The notes beneath the pieces are model-generated. The model was given only the letters and a program-made list of their open reading frames with translations, made no database searches and was not told the DNA's origin. A stretch of DNA of 64,000 nucleotides from positions 744,001-808,000 of the forward strand of contig CAWGMT010000012.1 of assembly GCA_963823675.1 (NCBI GenBank). Reading direction: 5' to 3'. The stretch is from CAWGMT01 sp963823675. Its GTDB lineage: Bacteria; Planctomycetota; Planctomycetia; Isosphaerales; Isosphaeraceae. Every line of letters starts with the position of its first letter. Position 1 is the stretch's first letter. The translations under genes were made by a program, and so were the position numbers. Below are positions 36,034-43,061 of this stretch, piece after piece.

Positions 36034-37500
36034 ATGACGACAAAGGCACCGACAGCGGACATCGGCTTGATTGGTCTGGCCGTGATGGGCGAAAACCTCG
36101 TCCTGAACATGGAAAGCCACGGGTTCACGGTGGCGGTCTTCAACCGTACCACGTCGAAAGTCGACGCGTTCCTGGCCGGACGGGCCAAGGGCAAGAAGAT
36201 CGTCGGCACGCATTCGCCGCAAGAGCTGGTCGCAGCGCTGCGGCCGCCGCGCAAGATCATGATCATGGTCAAGGCCGGGCAGCCGGTCGACGACGTCATC
36301 GATGAGCTGGTGCCGCTTCTGGCAAAAGGCGATATCCTGATCGACGGCGGCAACTCGCACTTCCCCGACTCGACCCGGCGCACCCGAGCTCTCAAGGAAA
36401 AAGGCCTGCTCTTTATCGGCACCGGCGTGTCGGGGGGCGAAGAAGGGGCCTTGAAAGGCCCGTCGATCATGCCCGGCGGCAATCCCGACGCCTGGCCTCA
36501 CGTCAAGCCCATCCTTCAGGCGATCGCCGCCAAGGTCGCCGACGGCTCGCCCTGCTGCGACTGGGTCGGTCCCGAGGGCGCAGGCCACTTCGTCAAGATG
36601 GTCCATAACGGCATCGAATACGGCGACATGCAGCTCATCTGCGAGGCCTACCACCTGATGCGCGCGCTTCTGGGCAAGGCGCCGGCCGCCATCCGCGATG
36701 TCTTCGACCGCTGGAACAAAGGGCCGCTCGACAGCTATTTGATCGAGATCACCCGCGACATCCTCGGCTACGTCGATCCCGAAACCCAGCAGCCGATGAT
36801 CGACCTGATCCTCGATGCGGCCGGTCAGAAGGGAACGGGCAAATGGACGGTTGTCGCGGCCTGCGACCTGGGAGTGCCCCTGACTCTGATTGCCGAAGCC
36901 GTGTTTGCGCGCTGTCTGTCGGCCCAGAAGGAGGAGCGGGTCGCCGCGTCGTCGATCCTCAAGGGCCCGTCGTTTTCCTTCGAAGTCCACGAGGAATCGT
37001 ACGTCAACGCCATCGAGCAGGCGCTCTACGCCAGCAAGATCGTCTCCTACGCCCAAGGGTTCGCCCTGATGGACGCGATGGCCGATGAGTCGAAATGGGA
37101 GATCAACAAGGGAGGCGTCGCCCTGATGTGGCGCGGCGGGTGCATCATCCGCAGCGCCTTCCTGGGCAAGATCAAGGAAGCTTTTGACCTCAACCCCCAG
37201 TTGCCCAACCTCATGCTCGACCCCTATTTCCGCGCCGAAGTCGAGCGTTGCCAGCACGGCTGGCGACGGGCGGTCGGCGCCGCGGTCGTCCACGGAATCC
37301 CCATGCCGGCGATGACCTCGGCATTGACCTATTTTGACGGTTATCGCAACGCGCGGCTGCCGGCGAATTTGCTTCAGGCCCAGCGCGATTACTTCGGCGC
37401 TCATACCTACGAGCGCGTCGACCGGCCTCGCGGCCAGTTCTTTCACACCAACTGGACCGGCCGCGGCGGCGCCACCGCCTCGACATCCTACAACGTGTGA
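36034..37500 (+). CDS. gnd: 6-phosphogluconate dehydrogenase, decarboxylating (EC 1.1.1.44)
   Basis: 488 residues, normal length. It oxidises and decarboxylates 6-phosphogluconate to ribulose 5-phosphate in the oxidative pentose phosphate pathway, making NADPH. The NADP-binding loop is GLIGLAVMGENL (11-22), with FNRTTSKVD after strand 2. ILIDGGNSHFPDS and TGVSGGEEGALKGPSIMPGG are substrate-binding blocks. GAGHFVKMVHNGIEYGDMQ carries the catalytic lysine (about 188). The C-terminal domain has TGKWTVVAACDLGVP and the conserved ending FHTNWTGRGG. AAGGAA lies about 11 bases before the ATG. It appears monocistronic, divergent from the kinase. Confidence 0.97.
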   Translation: MTTKAPTADIGLIGLAVMGENLVLNMESHGFTVAVFNRTTSKVDAFLAGRAKGKKIVGTHSPQELVAALRPPRKIMIMVKAGQPVDDVIDELVPLLAKGDILIDGGNSHFPDSTRRTRALKEKGLLFIGTGVSGGEEGALKGPSIMPGGNPDAWPHVKPILQAIAAKVADGSPCCDWVGPEGAGHFVKMVHNGIEYGDMQLICEAYHLMRALLGKAPAAIRDVFDRWNKGPLDSYLIEITRDILGYVDPETQQPMIDLILDAAGQKGTGKWTVVAACDLGVPLTLIAEAVFARCLSAQKEERVAASSILKGPSFSFEVHEESYVNAIEQALYASKIVSYAQGFALMDAMADESKWEINKGGVALMWRGGCIIRSAFLGKIKEAFDLNPQLPNLMLDPYFRAEVERCQHGWRRAVGAAVVHGIPMPAMTSALTYFDGYRNARLPANLLQAQRDYFGAHTYERVDRPRGQFFHTNWTGRGGATASTSYNV

Positions 37501-38145
37501 GCACCGGGCGAGGCACCTGTGAGCTCAACTTCATACCAACCCGACGCGCGAGCGAGGATCGCATTTTTCCCAGACGATGCGATCTCCGGACATTCCCTAG
37601 ATCGTTGGTCGCAAACATTTCCGCACGATGCGCGCATCTTGGCACCGCCTACAAAAGCACGTGCTGCTGAGCCGCTGTAGGAGGGGGCTCTGTCCCCCGA
37701 TCTGTTGGTTGCGGCCACTCCGCGTCGGGATCTGGGCAGAAATAAGATAGCGGAAGCGTCGCCTCTCGCGCAGCGAAAGGCGACACTAATTGTTGCGCAG
37801 CGCCGTAGCGTTTTTTTCAAGACATTGCAAATTCACGACTTAGCACACTTTTTCCAGCTACTGATCTCTTGACCATTGGCCAGACAGGATATAATGACTG
37901 AGGTCTCCTAACGATTTCCATCGTTCAGCGCCGAGAAATGAATTTTGAGAATCTTGAGCGCCCGCCTCCGAATCCACTTGAGAAGGAACCTCCCCTGTTG
38001 TTCGCGCAGAAAACACAATGGCTGGTCCGACCGTGACCGGGCGGGCTCCCGAGGGTCATTACCCACGTCTTCTTGACCTGCCGAACAACCTCACCGGGTG
38101 GGCCTCCACCCCAACGACTTGCAGGACGCCGATAGGCGAATCGAC
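37501..38145. other. Intergenic region with two hairpins
   Basis: 645 bases without a supported gene. A GGGGG-CTCTGT-CCCCC hairpin (37683-37698) and a GTCGCCTCTCGC-GCA-GCGAAAGGCGAC hairpin (37758-37784) are clear. The second belongs to the same family as 28712-28738. A T7 run at about 37810 follows some 25 bases later and may add weak termination after gnd. Confidence 0.7.
37758..37784. repeat. Second copy of the GTCGCC hairpin family
   Basis: GTCGCCTCTCGC-GCA-GCGAAAGGCGAC; compare GTCGCCCTTCGC-GGA-GCGAAAGGCGAC at 28712-28738. Both are outside genes. Confidence 0.85.
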
Positions 38146-39597
38146 ATGACTCAAGCGACACATGTTCGTGCGCAGGCGGCAGCGCCCGAGGATCTGTTCA
38201 GCCCAGGCGGAATTGAACGCCAGGTGGTCGTGCCCGATCTCGAGGAGGACGAAGCGGACGGCCCGGGCCGGCCGGGACGGGCGAGCGAGCTGAGCGGAAT
38301 GGAAGAGACCGTCCTGAAGGTCGCGCCCGAGCGCCGGCTCTCGCTCGAAGGTCCCGCACCTTGTTGCGATGAGCGCCTTGTCAATCGACGGGTCGGGCAG
38401 TATCGCATCGAGTCGGTGCTCGGCCGGGGCTCGATGGCATGTGTTTACAAGGCGAAACACCTGGGCCTGCACCGACCCTGCGCGCTGAAGGTGATGGATG
38501 CGGAACTGGTGCAAAAACAGCCGGCCCTCCGCAAACAGTTCTGGGCGGAAGCCCGCGCGGCCGCCAACCTGGTGCATCCTCACGTGGTGACGATCCACAA
38601 CCTGGGCAGCGCTCAGGGGTTCCATTTCATCGAGATGGAATATGTACCCGGCGGTCAGACGCTGCGCGAGATACTCGTGAGGCAAGGTCCGCTCGAGCCG
38701 TCGCGCGCCGCCGATCTGGCCCGGCAGATCGTGCTGGCCCTGGGGGCGGCCCACAACTCGGGACTGGTCCATCGCGACATCAAGCCGGCGAATGTGCTTT
38801 TGACTCCCGACGGAAAGGCCAAGCTGGCGGATTTCGGTCTGGTCAGGCGGGTCGAAGACCTCGCTCTGGGGTGCGCGCCCCTGGCCGGAACTCCGAGCTT
38901 CATGGCTCCCGAGCTCTTCCAGGGAACCCCCGCCAGTCCTCGCTCCGACATCTACGCCCTCGGCGTCCTCCTCTATTACACAATCACGGGCCGGCTGCCG
39001 TTCGCCGCCAACACGGTCGGTGAATTGATCCAGTTGCACCAGGCCCAGCCGATTCCCGACATTCGCCGGCTCGTGTCTTCAGTGCCCGATGCCGTGGTCG
39101 AAGTTCTGGAACGCTGCCTCGCCAAATCGCCCGCCGACCGCTTCGAGTGCGCACGCGCACTGGCCTCTGCCCTCGAGCGAGCGGTTCATCGCCAGCGCGA
39201 CACCGAAAGCCTGGTTCGCGAGAGCACCAAGGGCATCGATTGTTTCATCCAGGGTTGCCGCGACACGTTTCGCATCATCTTGCCCTTGCCCGGCGATCGC
39301 CTTCAGGAGGTGGTCATCGAGGCGACGGAAGAAGCCGACCATGAACGCTACCTGTCGGTATTCTCCGTCTGCGCACCGGCTGATCCCAAGCATTTCGCTT
39401 ACGCACTGAAGCTCAACGCCCACCTGACTTACGGCAGCATCTCCATTCACAAGGTGCTGGAATCGCCAATGTTCGTCATGTCGCGCACCTTCTTGCTGGA
39501 CACCGTGCGCCCGGACGACATCCGGGATGCACTGATCGAAATCGCTCGGCGCTCCGATCACGTGGAAAAGCAGCTCACGCAGATGGACCAGTACTGA
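38146..39597 (+). CDS. Ser/Thr protein kinase with C-terminal YbjN-like domain
   Basis: 483 residues from ATG 38146 (MTQATHVR); an earlier GTG 38098 is possible. The leader (about 1-80) is acidic and unlike the others. The kinase shows LGRGSMACVYKAKH, CALKVMDAE, LVHRDIKPANVLL, LADFGLVRR and SFMAPELFQG, all catalytic residues present. After the kinase, about 130 residues (FRIILPLPGDRLQEVVIE; HLTYGSISIHKV; DIRDALIEIARRSDHVE) look like the YbjN / type III secretion chaperone-like fold. No membrane helix was found, so this would be a soluble kinase with its own protein-binding domain. Confidence 0.85.
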   Translation: MTQATHVRAQAAAPEDLFSPGGIERQVVVPDLEEDEADGPGRPGRASELSGMEETVLKVAPERRLSLEGPAPCCDERLVNRRVGQYRIESVLGRGSMACVYKAKHLGLHRPCALKVMDAELVQKQPALRKQFWAEARAAANLVHPHVVTIHNLGSAQGFHFIEMEYVPGGQTLREILVRQGPLEPSRAADLARQIVLALGAAHNSGLVHRDIKPANVLLTPDGKAKLADFGLVRRVEDLALGCAPLAGTPSFMAPELFQGTPASPRSDIYALGVLLYYTITGRLPFAANTVGELIQLHQAQPIPDIRRLVSSVPDAVVEVLERCLAKSPADRFECARALASALERAVHRQRDTESLVRESTKGIDCFIQGCRDTFRIILPLPGDRLQEVVIEATEEADHERYLSVFSVCAPADPKHFAYALKLNAHLTYGSISIHKVLESPMFVMSRTFLLDTVRPDDIRDALIEIARRSDHVEKQLTQMDQY

Positions 39598-39599
39598 GA

Positions 39600-39634
39600 G
39601 GATGAGGGATGAGGGATGAGGGATGAGGGATATG
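39600..39634 (+). repeat. 7-bp tandem repeat (GGATGAG)
   Basis: Four perfect GGATGAG units and a fifth imperfect one (GGATATG), starting just after the kinase stop codon. Probably slippage-prone simple sequence. Confidence 0.9.
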
Positions 39635-39711
39635 TGATGGTTGGCGGCCCACTCTGCGGTCGCCAGCGACTCCGGTAGAATGGAGGGCGTTGTCCACACG
39701 GAGCCGCAAGA

Positions 39712-40176
39712 ATGCAGCCTGCATACGATCCGACCTCAAGCGGGCTCTTCCTTTCGCTCGGCATCGGGATGATCGCCCTCTTCCTGGGTCTGAGCCAGTG
39801 GTACGAGTGGCGAGCCCGCGACCCCGATCTTCCCGAGAAGGACCGATCCCACTACCGGCGTCAGGACCTGCGCCGGACGGCTGGCGTGGTGCTCCTGATC
39901 TGGCTCGCGATCGAGATCTGGGCCGGCTCCCGAATCCCCCATCGCCTCGCGCAGCGGCCGAATCCGAGCTTCCTCTTCATCTGGCTCGGCGTCGGAATCA
40001 AGCTGATCATCCTGCTCTCCCTGGCGATGCTTGACCTGCTCTACACCAGGCGCTATGCCAGGCGACAGCGACGCTCGATGACCTTGGAGCGGCTCCGGTT
40101 GATTCGCGATGCGCACCGCCAATCGGGTCGCGGGCAAGCTCCGTCTTCCTCCGACCCGCCGCACGACCGCGCTTGA
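39712..40176 (+). CDS. Small membrane protein of unknown function
   Basis: 154 residues. Three hydrophobic segments (GLFLSLGIGMIALFLGL; AGVVLLIWLAIEIWAG; LFIWLGVGIKLIILLSLAML) are linked by charged loops (EKDRSHYRRQDLRR). The C-terminus is basic and cytoplasmic-like (TRRYARRQRRSMTLERLR). The pattern is typical of small planctomycete inner-membrane proteins; no family recognised. It converges with the next gene. Confidence 0.65.
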   Translation: MQPAYDPTSSGLFLSLGIGMIALFLGLSQWYEWRARDPDLPEKDRSHYRRQDLRRTAGVVLLIWLAIEIWAGSRIPHRLAQRPNPSFLFIWLGVGIKLIILLSLAMLDLLYTRRYARRQRRSMTLERLRLIRDAHRQSGRGQAPSSSDPPHDRA

Positions 40177-40182
40177 ATCCAG

Positions 40183-40587
40183 TCAGAGGGACCAGGAAAC
40201 GTAGATTATAACGCACATGCACATATAGATCAGGCATGTAAGAAGACCCGCGAGCGATACCAGAGAAAGCGTCCGGTTTCTCAGCCATCCCAGCGCCAAC
40301 CCGGCCAATCCCAGCGCCTCTCCCACGACCGCGGCCATCGCCACAACCTCGGAAGGAAACCGATGATCCGCGCCGTGGGACCACTCGTTCCGATGCCAAT
40401 CATCGAATGTGCGGATTCCGAAGAGCGGCGATGTGGCAATGACAAGAACGAAAATGCCGACCGAGAATGACAGCGCGCCCAGGACCGCCGTGCCGGCGCT
40501 TTCACTGACGCTCCTGCGCTTGGAGGTCGACCGAGCCAAGCCGGCCATCCGGACGAGTTGCTGTTTGAAATGATCCGCGTCGATCAT
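40183..40587 (-). CDS. Small membrane protein of unknown function
   Basis: 134 residues from ATG 40587 (MIDADHFKQQL); a longer frame to 40611 is possible. The N-terminus is a helix with basic residues, followed by three hydrophobic segments (VLGALSFSVGIFVLVIATSPLF; VVAMAAVVGEALGLAGLALGW; LLTCLIYMCMCVIIYVSW). It ends 6 bases from the convergent gene's stop. No family recognised. Confidence 0.6.
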   Translation of the reverse strand: MIDADHFKQQLVRMAGLARSTSKRRSVSESAGTAVLGALSFSVGIFVLVIATSPLFGIRTFDDWHRNEWSHGADHRFPSEVVAMAAVVGEALGLAGLALGWLRNRTLSLVSLAGLLTCLIYMCMCVIIYVSWSL

Positions 40588-40866
40588 GGCGCGCCCCGTT
40601 CGACGAGACATCGAAAAACCTGCATTTCAAGGACCTACCATTCTCTCATCCTATCGATGGGACAGCCGATGATCCAGCAGGCACCGCGCGAGATCGGGGC
40701 AGTTTCATCTTCATTTCACAAAGCTTGGCGAAAACTTCAAACGCGCCGGAACCTCCCGCCGGTCTGGCCGGCACTCGCGCCGTCACGTTCACCATGATTG
40801 CAAACAATTCTTTCAGCGCGCCCGTCACAACCGGTCAGGCTGGCGTTAAAGTTATGGAACTATTGG

Positions 40867-40893
40867 TTGACGCAATGCTAGAAATGTTATACT
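40867..40893 (+). promoter_or_regulatory. Possible sigma70-like promoter for the S55 peptidase gene
   Basis: TTGACG (40867-40872) and TATACT (40888-40893) lie in an AT-rich patch with a short 15-base spacer; TACTAT two bases later would give 17. It points at the gene starting at 41099. The rest of 40612-41098 holds no gene that I can support. Confidence 0.4.
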
Positions 40894-41098
40894 ATTAGTT
40901 GTAGTGATCCAGGACGGAACAGATTGCGACGCTGGGCCCGATGATGCGGGCGTCTCACTCGGTGCGTTCCCCGATTAAGGGACTGAGGAGGCGCTGCAAA
41001 CACCTGTCGCTTTACCGATATGGTCCACGGTCGTCATTTCCCTCCCCGTCCTTCCTGGGCCATCGCCCTGTTACGCCCCTTCCAGGAGGATCCAGCCG

Positions 41099-43015
41099 AT
41101 GCAAGACCCATCCGTTCGTCCGGCCGGTTTCGTTCTCAGAGCCGTCGCCATCCTGGTGGCGGTGGGCGCGAGTCTGTGTAGCGCGTGCTACGCAGGCGAG
41201 CCCGATCCCAAGACTTACTGGGACGTGGGTCAGATCCGCCCGGGAATGAAGGGAACCGGCCGAACGGTGATGGTGGGCACCAAGCTCGACGACTTCGGCG
41301 CCGAGGTTCTCGGGGTGTTGAAGGATGTCAGTCCGGGTCGCGACATGGTTCTCTGCCGGCTGACCGGTTGCAACCTCGAGCACGCCGGCATCATCCAGGG
41401 AATGAGCGGCAGCCCGATCTACATCCAGGGCAAGCTGCTGGGTGCTGTGGCATTCGCCTGGGAGTTTGCCAAGGACCCGATTGCGGGGGTGACGCCGTTT
41501 TCGCAGATGATTCAGTATGTGCGTTCCAATGACCGCCGGATCGCGGCCGAGTCCAAGGAAATCGGCAACCAGAAGTTCCACGCCGCGAGCTTGCCGAACG
41601 TACCGCTCATCGACGGGTTGGCCGGCGAGGAGACGAAAACCTCCTGGCCGTCGTTGCCGGCGGTCGTGCCGGTTGCCGGCGGGGGGATGGCCGGCATGAC
41701 CCCGATCATCACGCCGCTGGCGGCATCGGGCTTCACGCCTCGCGCCTTGAGCACGCTGGGCGAACGATTGCGTCCACTCGGCATGGCGCCGATGGCGGGG
41801 GGCGCTGCATCCGAGCGCATCATCCGCGAGGAAGGCGATCGCCCACTGGTTCCCGGATCGCCGCTTTCGATCGCGATGGTGACCGGCGATTTCGATCTCT
41901 CGGGAATCGGCACAGTGACCCACGTCGAGGGAAATCGCGTCTACGGCTTCGGCCACCCGATGCTCAGCCTGGGCGCATGCGAGTTTCCCATGATGACCGG
42001 CTATATCCACACGGTCTATCCGCGCGCCAGCGTGAGCATGAAGATGGGCTCGCCCTTGAAGGTCGTCGGCGTGATCGACACCGACGTGAGCACCAGCGTC
42101 TCGGGACGGATTGGTCCCAAGCCCGACATGCTGCCGCTTTCGGTGCGAGTCAAGACCAGCCGCTTCGCCGACGCCAACACCTATCACGTCCAGATCGTGC
42201 GCGAGCCGATCCTGCTCTCGACCCTCATCATGGCGGTGCTCACCAACGCCGCCGATACCGAGGGCAACCTGCCCGAGGAATTGACCGCGCACCTGACCGC
42301 GACGATTCGCTTGAAGGGGCTCGAGCCGATCGTCCTGGGGGATACGTACAGCGGATCGCGCTACACGGGAGCCATGGGCGCCTCAATGCTCTTCAGCCCG
42401 CTGGCTTCGATCGTCAGCATCCTGGCTCGGAACACGATGGCTCCGGTGCGGATCGAGTCGATCGATTGCGACGTCGCGATCGAGCCGGGCCGCCGGGTCG
42501 CACAGATCGAATCGTTCCGCCTGCTCTCCGACACGGTCGAGCCGGGCAAGGACCTCAAGGCGTTCGTGACCCTGAAGCCCTACAAGGGCGAGCGCGAGAC
42601 GGTCGAATTGACGCTGCCGATCCCCGACAATTTCCCGGAGGGACCGTGCGACGTCGTCATCTGCGACGCGCCCAACAGCGTACGACGCCGGTTCCGCAAC
42701 GATCCCACGATCCTCGAGCCGCACGACCTGGCGGCCGTCATGCGGGCCATCCACATCCAGACCCAGCCCAAGCGGACCGGGGTCTATCTCCACGTCCCCG
42801 CGCCCGAGCGGGGCGTGTCGGTGCAAGGCCAGGCCCTGCCCAATCTACCAGGCAGCGTGCGAGCTGTTTTTTCCTCGAAGCGCGAGGTTCCCGCGCCGCC
42901 CCTGCGCACCGACCTCGTCGCCGTCAAGAACACCGATTGGGTCATCGAAGGCTTGCAGTCGCTCCGGTTCACCGTGGCCAAGGATACCGGGCTCTCGTTA
43001 TCGTTGTATCATTGA
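41099..43015 (+). CDS. S55-family (SpoIVB-type) peptidase-like exported protein
   Basis: 638 residues; AGGAGG lies about 10 bases before ATG 41099. Signal peptide at 10-32 (AVAILVAVGASLCSACYA), so exported or lipid-linked. The catalytic-type block is IQGMSGSPIYIQGKLLGAVAFAW with the serine at 105, preceded by RPGMKGTGRTVMVGT and RDMVLCRLTG. A second conserved block VEGNRVYGFGHPMLSLG has His286. These are S55 (SpoIVB) signatures, although in Bacillus SpoIVB the histidine block precedes the serine block. The C-terminal 200 residues (ESFRLLSDTVEPGKDLKAFV and on) look like a beta-sandwich. Followed after 46 bases by a propeller gene, probably in one transcript. Confidence 0.8.
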   Translation: MQDPSVRPAGFVLRAVAILVAVGASLCSACYAGEPDPKTYWDVGQIRPGMKGTGRTVMVGTKLDDFGAEVLGVLKDVSPGRDMVLCRLTGCNLEHAGIIQGMSGSPIYIQGKLLGAVAFAWEFAKDPIAGVTPFSQMIQYVRSNDRRIAAESKEIGNQKFHAASLPNVPLIDGLAGEETKTSWPSLPAVVPVAGGGMAGMTPIITPLAASGFTPRALSTLGERLRPLGMAPMAGGAASERIIREEGDRPLVPGSPLSIAMVTGDFDLSGIGTVTHVEGNRVYGFGHPMLSLGACEFPMMTGYIHTVYPRASVSMKMGSPLKVVGVIDTDVSTSVSGRIGPKPDMLPLSVRVKTSRFADANTYHVQIVREPILLSTLIMAVLTNAADTEGNLPEELTAHLTATIRLKGLEPIVLGDTYSGSRYTGAMGASMLFSPLASIVSILARNTMAPVRIESIDCDVAIEPGRRVAQIESFRLLSDTVEPGKDLKAFVTLKPYKGERETVELTLPIPDNFPEGPCDVVICDAPNSVRRRFRNDPTILEPHDLAAVMRAIHIQTQPKRTGVYLHVPAPERGVSVQGQALPNLPGSVRAVFSSKREVPAPPLRTDLVAVKNTDWVIEGLQSLRFTVAKDTGLSLSLYH

Positions 43016-43061
43016 GCACTACGGGCAATGCCCCCCTCAGTGATTGACAACGAGGAACGCC

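Noticed and set aside
36007..37446. 479-codon minus-strand frame opposite gnd
   Set aside because: Antisense shadow of a highly conserved enzyme.
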